Assembly (NCBI GenBank): GCA_026770025.1
Contig: JAMXDE010000008.1
Location: 2,294,001 to 2,358,000, forward strand
From: Craspedostauros australis
Taxonomy: Eukaryota > Bacillariophyta > Bacillariophyceae > Mastogloiales > Achnanthaceae
Direction: 5' to 3'
DNA: 64,000 bases
Shown here: positions 40,935 through 51,925 of the stretch, one piece after another
How the letters are laid out: each line of letters opens with the position of its first letter
Numbering within the stretch: the stretch's first letter is position 1
Made by a program: the position numbers and the translations under genes
Notes under the pieces: generated by a model
Database searches by the model: none
Told to the model about the DNA's origin: nothing
The model's input: the letters and a program-made list of their open reading frames with translations, nothing else

Positions 40935-41006
40935 TGACTAATCCGATTAAACAGAAACTCTGAGGAGTGTCCTGGTTACGGACCAAGCATGCGTCAAAGT
41001 CTAACT
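40935..41006 (-). repeat. Diverged LTR remnant related to element 4
   Basis: The minus strand starts AGTTAGACTTTGACG and continues AGGACACTCCTCAGAGTTTC and TAATCGGATTAGTC. This parallels the first 100 bp of the element 4 LTR (AGTTACAAC...AGGACACTCTTCGGAGTTTCC...TAATCGGATTAGTCC). The match fades further left, so only a fragment, or a related subfamily, is recognisable. Confidence 0.5.
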
Positions 41007-41395
41007 CTAAAACGATGACCAAACAATTGGCCTCCCCTTCAGCCAAAAGATACCAGAGAGAGGAGATACTTGGCGAAGACGATCGATGGTATCTGTCCTG
41101 TCATCAGTCCAAACCGTGGCCGCTTTCACTCTCCGACTCTCCATCCAAGCGCGCGCTGGAGCACTCTAGCATACTCATACTTCAGGCTCGAGAAGAGCGA
41201 AAGAGCATGGCAGAGCATGTACTCTCACTCCACTAAAATACAGTGCGCTGCAGAAGTGTGCACTCTCTGGAGACAAGCTGAACTACGCTAGGCAGAATGG
41301 GATAAAGCTAGAGAGAACTCCCAACCATGCCAGCCCCAAGCAAATTTGTCTCTCGATCTCTTAAACTCAGCAGATCTACTCGATTGATCACAGTA
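41007..41395. other. Intergenic stretch
   Basis: No coding sequence, RNA gene or repeat recognised. It follows the LTR remnant and ends at the 3' end of the bromodomain gene. Confidence 0.45.
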
Positions 41396-44188
41396 TCACG
41401 TGTTCTTCTTGTTCACCACAAACCCGCTTGTCTCGCCTCGTCTCGTTGGCGTGGCAAACCGCCGTTGTTCATCCGTGATGTTCGCCCGCTGCAACACGGA
41501 CTTGATGCCCGCCCAGAGCTTCTTGCGAAGCTTGTTAACGCGGGCGCGTTCGCTGCGTTGCTCGCCGGCGTGCTTGCCGTATGCCAGTGCGTTGACGAGC
41601 ACCAGATCGATGGCTTGCAGTAACTCGTGGCCGTTCCACATGTTCCATTTCTTCAGCAAAGCAATTTTTCCGTTCCTGCTGATAGGTGCTTTGCTGGGTT
41701 GATCATAATTGGCCACGAGGGCATGCACGATGTCGTAGAAGCAGATGGGGTGTCGGATGATCGAGAAGTAGAAAGGATTCGTGTTCTGCTCCATTGGATG
41801 GACGTATGAGTCGCAGCCGGGCTGCCGCAGGAGATCCATAAAGATTTCCAATGCCTGGCGGTACTTCAGATTGGTATTCCAGAACGAAGACCTGTTGATG
41901 GATTTGGGACGCAGAACGTTCGTTGAGCTTGACGAAAAGGCTCTGACCAGACTCCCAACGCTCTCCGCCAGAGATTTTGCATTCAGCTCAAAGGATTCGG
42001 CGGAATCATCATCATCATCGTCGTCGTCATCGTCATCATCATCATGCTCATCTTGTTGCGAACGCCCACGTGCACCAGCAGTGATGCTTGCAGCCGCAGC
42101 CGTTGTTGCGGTAGCCGACGCACTCGTATTCACCGGCGTCGTGCTTCCCTGGTTGATTTCGAATGGGTCCGTGGTCCCGACCATGACGTCGTCGATGGGC
42201 GCAAAAAAGGTGAGGAATTCGCCATCCATAATGGGGCTGTCTCGTTCTTGCCCACCGCCATTGGTTTGCCGCGACGCTGGTTTGACATCCAATATTTCAA
42301 TGACGCTATCATCATCCGAGAGCGCTGCTGCGTTCGCGGTTCGTTTGGCAGGTTTTTGCTGCCCCGATGCCGCCGCGCAGGATGGCGACGCCGTGTTGCG
42401 TGGTCTTTTGCGATTCTTCGGTTTGGGAGGTGGCGCCGCCGCCTTGATCTGGTCAATCTCATCGTCATCATCAATGCAAATGACGTCATCGTCTTCCGGA
42501 TCGAATGTTGAGAGTCCACGCAATGCGCTTTCCAATCGATGGAAGAATGGCAGGTAGGGATGCGCCGTGCTGACCTCCTGGTAGGAGGAGGGAACATCAT
42601 TCGTCAAGCGCTCCAACGATCGCTTGGCCATCGGCCGCAACCGCCCGGCCAGCTTGCTGGTGCTGGATTCGCTCCTGTCGAGCTTTTGGCACGCATTGAG
42701 GATGCACTCGCAGTCATTGCAGATGTGCAGCGCGCCACCGTTCTTTGACAGCCACTTGCGAAGTCCCCAGGATTCCCCGTCCTTCATCCCGCCCAGAAAG
42801 GTATTCTTCATGGTCTCGCACCCTTGCCGTTCCATCGATTTGGCTTCCGCGACCAGCCGTTTGATCTCCGCGATCGCCGCATCGAGATTGTCCTTCGACA
42901 TGATGCGTTTGTTCTTGCTGTAGAACCGTTTTGGCAGAGGCGATATGTAGGCTTGGAAGAACTGGTTTGGCGTCATGGCATCCCGCAGCATGTGATGCAC
43001 GATCTGCTTCTGCGTTGCCGTCGCCAGTCCTTTCCGCAGCTCCTGCTGACAGGCAACGAGAAAATCGACGCAGGGCAGATACCGCGTCACCACCTCCTTC
43101 GTCTTGGTATGTAACCTTTCGATGATATCGGTGCCCGACATGGGCTCCAAAGACAATCCGGAAATGTTGACGCTCATGGCCAGGAGCCATTCCTCGTTGT
43201 TCGCATCCGGCGCAGGAGGCGTGGGCTGCCTCTGCGGTTGGTATTGGAAGTTGCTGTACGTGGCGGTGGCGATCGCATTGCTACCCACTGAGTCGGGAAG
43301 TTGGTGATGCTGCTGCATGTACTGGAGCGAGTTTTGCACATGCGCTGCGCTGATCCCTCGTGCCACAGCCGCGGCGGCGCTTTGGTCTGCAATCAGATTC
43401 GAGGCGAAGGCATTCATGGACATCCCGTAGGCCGCCTGCTGGTGTTGTTGCTGGTGCTGCGCACGTGAAGAGCGATTCGTGCGGTTCCGGCTTCGTTGAT
43501 TGCTCCGCCTGTTGCCGCTGCTGCTACTACTGTTGTTGCCGCCCCCTCCGTTGCTCGCAGTGGCATGATTCCCGGTGCCATTGGTGAACATGTTCGAGTC
43601 CATATCAACGCCTCGCATTGACGCGCCGTACCCCAGAATCGAGTAGGTGCCGGGAGTGTTGTTGTTGTTGTTGCTGCTGTTGGCTGCGACACCGGCGGTA
43701 TTGACGCTGGCGGCGCCATTGCTGCTGCTGCTGCTGCCTCCATTCATGACGCCAACCGCAGTGCCATTGGTGTTGTTGACATCACCAACCTGCAACATCG
43801 CGGAGGGCATCATGGTGTTGTGCGTGGGGTTGTTGTTGACTGCCGCGCGGCCTGTCCGCAACGCGCCCGGGTTGTAGGTGTTGGCCAGCGGACCTTGATC
43901 CATGAGGTTGAACATGTCGAAGTCATCGGAGCCACCAGCTGGGGCGGGCGTCGTCCTCTGGTACATGTTGGCGGCACCAGGCGAACCTGCCAGATGATGA
44001 CCTGCGCTGCCGGAGTGGTGATGACTATGGTGATGATGATGCAGATGGCCGGATCCTGTCGCTGTTACCGCTTGCGCTGTCGTCACTGAAGATCCTCCCG
44101 TTGCGGGCGCTGTGCTGGCGTAGGGAGAAGCAGCCGTTGGTGGGTTGGCGAACGAGTCCAGATCGTACGTCGAGAACTGGCCATTCAT
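41396..44188 (-). CDS. Bromodomain protein with low-complexity N-terminus
   Basis: 930 aa from ATG at 44188 (MNGQFSTYDLDSF). Residues 1-330 are Asn/Gln/Ser-rich with poly-His and poly-Gln runs, typical of disordered transcription-factor arms. A conserved-looking globular part (about 345-530: DIIERLHTKTKEVV, FLGGMKDGESWGLRKWLSKN, CNDCECILNACQKLD) is not a family I can name. Acidic and basic linkers follow, including a run of 13 Asp (about 725) and KPKNRKRPR, a likely nuclear signal. Residues about 776-886 resemble a bromodomain: FMDLLRQPG, NPFYFSIIRHPICFYDI and LVLVNALAYGK, where the Asn-Ala-Tyr fits the acetyl-lysine pocket. Likely a chromatin reader or co-regulator; the bromodomain call is by pattern. 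Confidence 0.72.
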   Translation of the reverse strand: MNGQFSTYDLDSFANPPTAASPYASTAPATGGSSVTTAQAVTATGSGHLHHHHHSHHHSGSAGHHLAGSPGAANMYQRTTPAPAGGSDDFDMFNLMDQGPLANTYNPGALRTGRAAVNNNPTHNTMMPSAMLQVGDVNNTNGTAVGVMNGGSSSSSNGAASVNTAGVAANSSNNNNNTPGTYSILGYGASMRGVDMDSNMFTNGTGNHATASNGGGGNNSSSSSGNRRSNQRSRNRTNRSSRAQHQQQHQQAAYGMSMNAFASNLIADQSAAAAVARGISAAHVQNSLQYMQQHHQLPDSVGSNAIATATYSNFQYQPQRQPTPPAPDANNEEWLLAMSVNISGLSLEPMSGTDIIERLHTKTKEVVTRYLPCVDFLVACQQELRKGLATATQKQIVHHMLRDAMTPNQFFQAYISPLPKRFYSKNKRIMSKDNLDAAIAEIKRLVAEAKSMERQGCETMKNTFLGGMKDGESWGLRKWLSKNGGALHICNDCECILNACQKLDRSESSTSKLAGRLRPMAKRSLERLTNDVPSSYQEVSTAHPYLPFFHRLESALRGLSTFDPEDDDVICIDDDDEIDQIKAAAPPPKPKNRKRPRNTASPSCAAASGQQKPAKRTANAAALSDDDSVIEILDVKPASRQTNGGGQERDSPIMDGEFLTFFAPIDDVMVGTTDPFEINQGSTTPVNTSASATATTAAAASITAGARGRSQQDEHDDDDDDDDDDDDDSAESFELNAKSLAESVGSLVRAFSSSSTNVLRPKSINRSSFWNTNLKYRQALEIFMDLLRQPGCDSYVHPMEQNTNPFYFSIIRHPICFYDIVHALVANYDQPSKAPISRNGKIALLKKWNMWNGHELLQAIDLVLVNALAYGKHAGEQRSERARVNKLRKKLWAGIKSVLQRANITDEQRRFATPTRRGETSGFVVNKKNT

Positions 44189-46625
44189 GATTGCCACCCC
44201 ACAGCTCGCTCGTGGTCGCTGCGGCAAGGTGATACGCTGGTCCAGTCAGGAGCAGCAGCAGCAGCAACAACAACAGTCTGACTGTAGTATTTGCCTGCTC
44301 GCCTCTCTTTCCTGCTTCGCTGCTTTGTTGGTTGCTCTGCGTCGCGCCGTCCTCGTGCCAATTCAGAAGCGCACGAAGCAGAGTGGAGAGCTCTGGAGCA
44401 GCAGCGTATAGTCGTCTATTGTGCTGGTGCGAGTATGTGCGTATGGAATGTCGTAGAGCAGTGCTCCCGTTTCATCCGGGCGGCACAGGGTGGCGGCAAG
44501 TGATGCGTCTTTGCTGGGAGCCCTGCGCTGGGTGCTGCTCCGTTCCGTTCCGTCCCGTTCTGTCGAGTCGGGATGTATTATCACGAACACTTGAGCAATG
44601 AAGAGTCGGTCGATGAGAACGAAACGCGTTTTGCCTTTCTCTTTCCAGAGGTTTGATTTGGAGGATGACTTGGTTGGCAGTTGCCGTTGGACGCTTTGCC
44701 CAAACCACCTCTTGGTCTGTCGAATGTTGGCAGGGAGAGAAGCAGGAGTATTACTCTGCTCTGCTCTACTCTACCTTACTCGAGTATGCGTTAGGGTATG
44801 CGTAGTCTACTCGTACCGCTCGTAGCAAGAGTGATGGGATAGCGGCGAGCAGAGCTGAGACGGACGGCCCAACGAAAGGCACACACAAAGACGAAGGAAG
44901 GAAGAAGTTCGCGGGCGGCTCTCTGCGCTCTCGAACCAGCGGCGGGAGGGGTGAAGTCTACGCGAACAAAGTCCGGCCATGGGTGGTGGCGAAGAATCTC
45001 ATCAACCTCAACGACCACACAGAGAGAGCAACCACGACAACAATCACGACAACCAAGACGGCGCCTGGAACAATCACGACAACGCTCGGAACAGAACCAG
45101 TAGCACAACCACCACAAAAGGGAGAGGACGAACCAAAAAAGGGCATTGTGTGTGTGGTCATGGTGATGTTTCACAATTCACTCCAAGAAACTCTTTTCTA
45201 TGAGCTAGCTTAGTCCCAACAAGGCAGAAGAATTATGTCTCATCATCACCGTAGCACTAAGTAAAAATCAATGTTGATGACGTATGTGCGCGAAGAAAAT
45301 GTCGGAACGGACCAATCGTTCAGGCCATCACAACAATGTTGCGCAGCATCGTTCCAAGTGAACACCCAAACTCGTCTGTGCCAATACTAACAGCTGGTGG
45401 GTTGGAATGCTTGGACGATGATGATCGAGAGCGCTGAACAGCAAAGGGCAGGGGCAAAGGCAATCAAATGCTGTTCTGATCTCCTCTTTGAAGATTGGTA
45501 GAGAAGCAAAATATGGTCTTCTGCTCCCGAGTACTTCGCTCCAACCGGCTGCGTGATATTATTGCGAGGAATTCTGCTTCACTCCACAAGCTTTCTCACA
45601 AACCTTCTTTTGCCATATATTCTCATAGAGTATGTAATACCAATGCACTCTCTCGATCTGCTGGAGGAAGCATCCATATTATTCTACATTCAGTATTATA
45701 CTCTTTGTTAGAGGATCATGGTCGGCTACAACAGCAACGACACTGAAATTCTTGCTCCAACTGAACTCGCATTCTGCGCACTTTTGGTTTCTCGAATCAC
45801 AACATCACCAGAATCTCATTCATTTTTGCAAAGTGCTGGCAACAGTGTGATTATGTGATGGACACAGTTTCCTAAACACGTGTGTCGGTGACATGTCGCA
45901 TTGACACAGTTTCCAACGCGCACGTCGACCCCCACAACCGTCCACACATCACCGTTCCAATTTTTGGCGCGAAAACTTTGCGCCAACAACAAACGAATCA
46001 ACGCATGAAGAGGATGCGCAGAGTCCCATACCGACAGGCATGCCCGACTGATTCACCGGGCATTGACAAGAGTGCTTGCAATCGCAGTAGGAGCACACAT
46101 CCTACAAAACGAACAGAAGCACCGGCGCCTTCCTTTCGGTACTCCATCCATGACTCGCATCCCCGCACCTGCGCAACCGACCGACAAGATGACGGAACGA
46201 ACTGCTTGAAGGTCCGATTCGGCCACCAAGAAATGAAGCAAGAAAGAGATGGGTGCAGCAAGATAGCAAGATGACTTGTCGTGGAAGAAAACATGACGGT
46301 GGTCATTGAAGGTGCCACATCGCCTCGCGGGTCATCCTTCCCACTTCCTGCGACTTGTTGCCACGCACCAGACCACGCCGCGTTGCATGTTCGTGCAATT
46401 GCAGCAACACGAACGGCAGCAACCAAGAATCCATTTCATCAAAAGCAAAGCAATTGAAAGCACTTGGACTGGACTGGAATCATCACCACTGTCCGCACAA
46501 TCTCCAATTCGTTGAATCGTCAAAGCAGACAAGACAGCGAGACCGAGGGCAAGGACATCAGCCATCATCATCAGTCATCATCAGTCATCATCGGCAGCAG
46601 CATCATCATCAACAAGGAGACGGAG
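44189..46625. other. Long region between two divergent genes
   Basis: Lies between the bromodomain gene (minus) and the beta-propeller membrane protein gene (plus). Contains a cagcagcag/aacaac tract (44245-44275) and a run of degenerate ctactctacc/tactcgta motifs (44757-44825). Several open frames exist, but none has a recognisable domain or consistent coding character. No tRNA or other RNA seen. Confidence 0.5.
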
Positions 46626-49600
46626 ATGGATCCAACGCTGGACGCTTGTGCGGTTGCCAACGCGCCACCGGTGCCACCCGCTCTCTCCTCTCATCCCTAC
46701 GCTTCTCCAAGCATCACTGGCAAGCACCACTGTCCAAGCCATAGCCAGAATCAAGACAATGGCCAAGACAATGGCCAAGATGGTGACCAAGACAACAAAC
46801 AAAACGAAGAGAAACAGCCACGCACGTTCCACCAAGAGCGAGCAAGACGACTGAGCCCGCGACAGCTGCTGTCGACGCAGTGCGACGACGTCCTGTCCAC
46901 ACCATCTTCGTTGACGACCCCGCCAGCCATGCCCACTCGCAAGGAGAGCGGAGGCGATGTGGATAGCGCCGCCCCACCTGCGCCTCCGTACATGCTGGAC
47001 ACGCCTTCGTCGCACGGCCATTCCATCAGCGACAGCACGTGGCAGCATCCTCCCAGCCTGGCGGATTACTCTCCGTTCTCCGAAGTCGCTTCGCCTGCGT
47101 CGTTTCCCACGCCGCGTGTGGATCGCAGAAGTCTGCGGCATGTCATGCTTGCGCCGGATGATGATGCCGACGATCGTGGCGGTGGCTTCTTGCTCGAGGA
47201 GGACAGCGTGCCGCTTCGTTCCTTTGTGAGTAGCAGTCACGGCAGTCACAGCCACAGCAGTACTGACAACGATGGCAACGATGGCAAGCACGACGACAAC
47301 GATGACAAGCATGACAACACCACCGATCCATCGTCCATGGCAACGTCCGCAATCGCGGCAACGCCCGTTGCAACCAACAAATCCAACCTCGCCGGCCGTT
47401 GGAAGCAGGTGGCCGACGACCTGGCCCGAGACCCACCCAGCGAGGTCGCAACCCTGGCCTCCATCAGCGATGCACCACCGCCTCCGCCACCATCTCAGCC
47501 GGTCACGACATCCAAGTACACGCCCTCGTCTCAGCGCAAGACTGTTGCTTCCAACAATAGCAGCAACAACAACAGCAGCAGCGACCAGCAACACAACGCT
47601 GCCATGCGTCAGGAGAAGCTGAGAATCGCCCACGGGGCCTTGACGGGCACGAGGATGCATCGTCGTCACACCAGCGTCAGCACTGCCAGCAAGAACACGC
47701 AAAGCGAGGGCATGGCCACGAAGCAAAGCAGTCTCATGACAGGCACCACCAACACCACCGTCATTCGTCGCAACGCCAAGAGCATCGCCACCACGCCCAT
47801 CACCAGCGCGATTCCCACTGACTTGCTTCCCACTCATACCCATACTCACACTACTCCTCCTGCTGATGGACAACAGCAGAACCGCAATGGTCAGCCCATG
47901 GCCCACAATGCCCCGCCGCCCATGATGATGACGCACGACCCCCTCAACGACGCCGTCGGCACCTTCACCATCACTCCGCGACGTCCCACCACCAACCCGG
48001 TCTACGTCACCACCACCTCCCTATCGCGCCAGACCAGCGTCAACAGCGGCATAACCTTGGACAGCAGCTTCCTGCGCGACGGCACCCTGCACGCAACGCC
48101 GCAGAGGAATCGCGGCAAACCAAGGCAGATGGGACGCCCAGGACCGTCCGGTGGATCGCGTGGCATGCGCCGCGCATCGCACCAGGTTGCCGCATCTCAC
48201 GGCGATGTTATGGGCGGTCCGGAGATCACTCGACCGACGTCCGACCGCAATCTCAATCGTCTCATCGATCCCGTCGCGCCGCCATCCATCTCCATGGCCA
48301 ATCCCCCGGCCGTCGTGCGCACGAGCTTGGTTGCCGACAGACGCCCGGCGGCATACAATTCCGCGCAACAGAAACCGCCGCCAAGGTCCAGCGATGACAA
48401 GAGGGATTATCGAGCACCCGCCATGCCGCCTCCGTCTCGATCCTTGTTCGCGGCATCCAGCAGCGCGCGTAATGCGGGAGGCAGACCGTCGGATCAGAAG
48501 GCCGCGTATCGGAAGAATCCATCCGTCGGACGGCTGCCGAAGCAACCTCCCTCTACCATGTCGTCGCCCAACCGCGATGCCCAGCGCAGGACCCAGCCGG
48601 TGAGTCGTCCATCGGATAGCAAGCACTCCTTTCGAAGGAATCCCTCCATCGGGATGGCACCCATGCCACCCTCCATGTCTCCGGCTCTATCAACGATGCG
48701 CAAGACTCCCGCGCAACATGCGACGCGTCCCTCAGACGCCAAAGCGGCGTATCGGCACAATCCATCGGCTGGCATGGTTCCCACAGCCAAGATACCGCCG
48801 CGGCAATCATCGCAATCGCCTGCTCGTCGACAACCAAGACCGTCCGATGACAAGTCAGCCTACCGGTCCAATCCATCCGCGGGCATGGTTGCCGCCAAGC
48901 CATCGCCATATTCTGCGCACAAGAAGCCGCCGCCGATCATGACGGCAAGCATCGGCCGTCCATTGCCCGAAGGCACCAAACCCAGCCCGCCCAGCAACAC
49001 CAAGTCCGATCACAGCAACAGCAGCGCGCTCTGGCGACAGCCGTCGTTGGGAGTCCAGGTCTCCGTTGGCCGCGGCAGCAATGCGCTGCGTTCGCGGAAT
49101 CTCGCAACGTCGCACAATCTGCTCGTGCGCCAACCCAGCTCCAACACTCTCGACAGTGGTCTGGATCTGGACGACGATGTCCGAGACACAATCTTTGCAC
49201 GATCCTCGCCACGTCGCATGGTGCGCGGCATCGACCGCGCGACGAGCCAATCGTCGTCCAAGTCCATCGTCAGCGACGACGACGAGGTCGCCAGCCTCAT
49301 GGAAAGCACCATCGGTGCGGATCGCGTCGCCTCCTTCCCCACCAACGATGAGAAGGCGGCCTACCGCACCAGCAGGATGCCCGCACGACCGCCGACCTTG
49401 AGACGATCCTACAGTGGCAGCACGGCCAACAGCGGCATGGAACTCACGGATCATCTTCGCAACACCATCGTCCAACGATCCCATGCCGCTGCGATGGCCC
49501 GCAGACAGGTCAGCGTGGACGCCCTGCGCCAATCCTTGACTGCGACGTCGTCCGATTCCGCGTCGGTCATAGATGACATCACGATGACGCGCCACAGCGA

Positions 49601-51530
49601 CCAGGAAGACGCCGATCGCAACGCGAAGCTCGCGGCCTCGATGGACTATCCACGACGATCGCGGCGCGGGCGCAATCTCATGGCGTTGGAAGATCAGGTC
49701 GCCATGAAGATCTCCGGCCGCAACGTCGCCACCTTGCAGGAAGCCGATGCAACCTCGGAGGGCGCGGCGTCCAGCTCCAATCTCTCCACGACGGCGAGGC
49801 CGACCGCCACCGAATTCCGGCAAGGTGCCGTTGCGAGCGAGGATCAGCTCATCAACCTCGAAGCGCAGGCCGGTGTACCCGTGGTCCTTCCGGGCGCATT
49901 CGCCATCGACGGAGTGGACTCGAATGGTGCCAACCAGGCCGGCTACGATTCCGCATTCGAAGACAGCAGCGCCGACGACGCGTCCGCTGCTCCACAAGAT
50001 CAGCCAGAAGACGCTGCGGCCGAGGAGGCTGAAGTGCCGGCAGTAGTCCCCGTCGATCATACACCCCTTGAGGCACAGCTGTACGAAGGCGAGGGGGATG
50101 TGGATGCCGTCGACGCGGAGGTCTTTTCGGAGGCGGAAGAACTGGAGAAGAGCCGAAGGGTGCGACGCAAGCAGCGATGCATCCTTCTGTGTTGCATCAT
50201 CGTCTTCACCAGCGTGATCCTGGGCGCGACGATGGGCCTGTTGCTGTCGCGTGACGGTGGCGGGCAGGCGGCAACGGGCATCGGTGGTTGCCCCGTCATC
50301 GATGGATGGGCCCCAGCCGGTGGCACCATCGTCGGGCCGACGGATGATGACGGAATCCTGTTCGGTTTCTCGGTGGCCATGAACGGCAACGGCAATCGGA
50401 TCGCCGTCGGGCTTCCCGGCCTTGACGGTGAAGGCGATGCGATGATGACGAAGGTGGGAGCTGTCAGGATCCTCGACTACAACGGTACGACCTGGTCCAC
50501 GGTGGGAACCCTGAAGGGCCCAGGAAGGGATGCGCAAGCAGGGACCGTCGTGTCCATGTCCACCGACGGGACTGTCGTTGCTGTTGGGTCGCCCACGTTC
50601 GATGGAAACGGCCAAGTAGAAATCTTCCAGCAATCGTCGACAGAAAGTGCCGGGGCGGCAGCTTCCTGGACTTCAATTGCTGTGTTGAATTCGACTCTCC
50701 CCGATCTCTCCGACGGTCGATTCGGTGGGGCTGTCTCCCTTTCCGCCGACGGCAACGTGGTGGCAGTGGGTGATCGCAACACAGGCGAGAACACGGGATC
50801 CGTCCAGGTCTTCGAACGAGATCAGCAGGGCGAATGGATCAAGCTGGGGGGCGAGATCCTCGGCGAACAACCGTCGGATTTGTTCGGTTGGGTGGTGTCG
50901 TTGTCCAGCGATGGGCGGCGCTTGATGGCGACGGCTCGAGGTGCGGGTGGTTTCGCAGGAGCTGTCCGAGTCTACGATCTCATCGACGACGCTTGGGTGA
51001 GCACTTTCAACGTGGAAAGCACGCAATCCAGGGAGAACCTTGGGAGTGCGTTGAGCTTCAGCTCGGATGGTCGCACGTTGGCGATTGGCTCGGAAGGATA
51101 CAACCGCGATGAGAACGATGTCGGGGTAGGCCGTGCTGTCATCTACAGGCAAGTCGACGGAGGAGATGCATGGCAGCGGCTGGGAGGCGACATCGTGGGT
51201 CAGAATGCCTTCGATTCGTTCGGCGCGGCGCTGGCGTTGTCGGACGATGGCAACGTTTTGGCAATCGGCGCGCCGGAACACGGTACGTGCGATGGCGACA
51301 GCAGCGGCAGCATTTCTGTCTACACCTTCGAAGGAACGGATTGGCAGCAAACAGGATCTTCGTTGAGCAACATCGAACCGGCCGAAGGCGCCGAGTACGG
51401 CTTCGCAGTTGCCATGTCGGCCGACGGAAGGCGCGTTGTCGGCGGCGCTCCGTTGACGACGTTCAATGGCATCTTGGGCGATGTCGGTCTGGTGCAGGCT
51501 TTTTCCTTGGTCGACGTTCAGATTGAGTGA
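46626..51530 (+). CDS. Large single-pass membrane protein with FG-GAP/WD-like beta-propeller
   Basis: 1634 aa from ATG at 46626 (MDPTLDACAVANAPP), the first ATG of the open frame. Residues 1-1170 are long, disordered, Ser/Pro/His-rich and presumably cytosolic. They contain four tandem copies of an RPSDxK-x-YR-xNPS-xG motif (residues 620, 661, 701, 738). There is also an internal duplication around GLDLDDDVRDTIF and GMELTDHLRNTIV. RVRRKQR precedes one transmembrane helix (ILLCCIIVFTSVILGATMGLLL, about 1187-1208). The C-terminal 420 residues form repeated blades: FGFSVAMNGNGNRIAVG, FGGAVSLSADGNVVAVG, FGAALALSDDGNVLAIG and YGFAVAMSADGRRVVGG. Such propellers after one helix are common in diatom predicted proteomes and presumably face outside or the lumen. 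The ligand is unknown. Confidence 0.78.
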   Translation: MDPTLDACAVANAPPVPPALSSHPYASPSITGKHHCPSHSQNQDNGQDNGQDGDQDNKQNEEKQPRTFHQERARRLSPRQLLSTQCDDVLSTPSSLTTPPAMPTRKESGGDVDSAAPPAPPYMLDTPSSHGHSISDSTWQHPPSLADYSPFSEVASPASFPTPRVDRRSLRHVMLAPDDDADDRGGGFLLEEDSVPLRSFVSSSHGSHSHSSTDNDGNDGKHDDNDDKHDNTTDPSSMATSAIAATPVATNKSNLAGRWKQVADDLARDPPSEVATLASISDAPPPPPPSQPVTTSKYTPSSQRKTVASNNSSNNNSSSDQQHNAAMRQEKLRIAHGALTGTRMHRRHTSVSTASKNTQSEGMATKQSSLMTGTTNTTVIRRNAKSIATTPITSAIPTDLLPTHTHTHTTPPADGQQQNRNGQPMAHNAPPPMMMTHDPLNDAVGTFTITPRRPTTNPVYVTTTSLSRQTSVNSGITLDSSFLRDGTLHATPQRNRGKPRQMGRPGPSGGSRGMRRASHQVAASHGDVMGGPEITRPTSDRNLNRLIDPVAPPSISMANPPAVVRTSLVADRRPAAYNSAQQKPPPRSSDDKRDYRAPAMPPPSRSLFAASSSARNAGGRPSDQKAAYRKNPSVGRLPKQPPSTMSSPNRDAQRRTQPVSRPSDSKHSFRRNPSIGMAPMPPSMSPALSTMRKTPAQHATRPSDAKAAYRHNPSAGMVPTAKIPPRQSSQSPARRQPRPSDDKSAYRSNPSAGMVAAKPSPYSAHKKPPPIMTASIGRPLPEGTKPSPPSNTKSDHSNSSALWRQPSLGVQVSVGRGSNALRSRNLATSHNLLVRQPSSNTLDSGLDLDDDVRDTIFARSSPRRMVRGIDRATSQSSSKSIVSDDDEVASLMESTIGADRVASFPTNDEKAAYRTSRMPARPPTLRRSYSGSTANSGMELTDHLRNTIVQRSHAAAMARRQVSVDALRQSLTATSSDSASVIDDITMTRHSDQEDADRNAKLAASMDYPRRSRRGRNLMALEDQVAMKISGRNVATLQEADATSEGAASSSNLSTTARPTATEFRQGAVASEDQLINLEAQAGVPVVLPGAFAIDGVDSNGANQAGYDSAFEDSSADDASAAPQDQPEDAAAEEAEVPAVVPVDHTPLEAQLYEGEGDVDAVDAEVFSEAEELEKSRRVRRKQRCILLCCIIVFTSVILGATMGLLLSRDGGGQAATGIGGCPVIDGWAPAGGTIVGPTDDDGILFGFSVAMNGNGNRIAVGLPGLDGEGDAMMTKVGAVRILDYNGTTWSTVGTLKGPGRDAQAGTVVSMSTDGTVVAVGSPTFDGNGQVEIFQQSSTESAGAAASWTSIAVLNSTLPDLSDGRFGGAVSLSADGNVVAVGDRNTGENTGSVQVFERDQQGEWIKLGGEILGEQPSDLFGWVVSLSSDGRRLMATARGAGGFAGAVRVYDLIDDAWVSTFNVESTQSRENLGSALSFSSDGRTLAIGSEGYNRDENDVGVGRAVIYRQVDGGDAWQRLGGDIVGQNAFDSFGAALALSDDGNVLAIGAPEHGTCDGDSSGSISVYTFEGTDWQQTGSSLSNIEPAEGAEYGFAVAMSADGRRVVGGAPLTTFNGILGDVGLVQAFSLVDVQIE
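48483..48930 (+). repeat. Coding tandem repeat, about 37-41 codons x 4
   Basis: Repeat starts (RPSD) fall at nucleotides 48483, 48606, 48726 and 48837. Each has RPSD-[QSAD]-K-x2-[YF]-R-x-NPS-[VIA]-G followed by a Pro/Ser-rich spacer. Related single motifs occur before (SSDDKRDYR) and after (TNDEKAAYR). Confidence 0.8.
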
Positions 51531-51925
51531 TTTGGGTATGCACGCGAGACGAGGTCTTGCTACGAGTACTTTGCAATCGACTCGATTTGGATTGGATGTG
51601 CATTGGGTGTTCACCATCCTTTCATGGCGCAGCGGCGACATGTTCCGCATTCACGATGTATTCGTCTGGTACTGCACTATTGCTTCTCTTAACTCATATA
51701 ATACTCGTAACAATTGAAGTCTCATACGCAAACGAGGAGAGAGTATGTAGAACGGCGCAACGAAGAAGAATGACTTGAGATAGACTTTTGCTGCTTGCGA
51801 TTCACTCATGTGACTATCTGTATGGCGCTTGCGATTGTGATTACGAGTAGCTCGTACTTACTCGTATCCGCACGTATTCCTATCGTATCCTTGTGCGATA
51901 TTTGCAGCACACGACAGCATTGCCT
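51531..51925. other. Intergenic, convergent 3' ends
   Basis: Between the beta-propeller gene and MFAP1. Has scattered tactcgta-like motifs (51698, 51855). No gene seen. Confidence 0.5.

Noticed and set aside
45882-46274. 130-codon plus-strand frame in the long intergenic region
   Set aside because: Composition like non-coding sequence, no motif, competing frame on the other strand.
48855-50633. 592-codon minus-strand frame
   Set aside because: Shadow of the beta-propeller gene, with no motif of its own.
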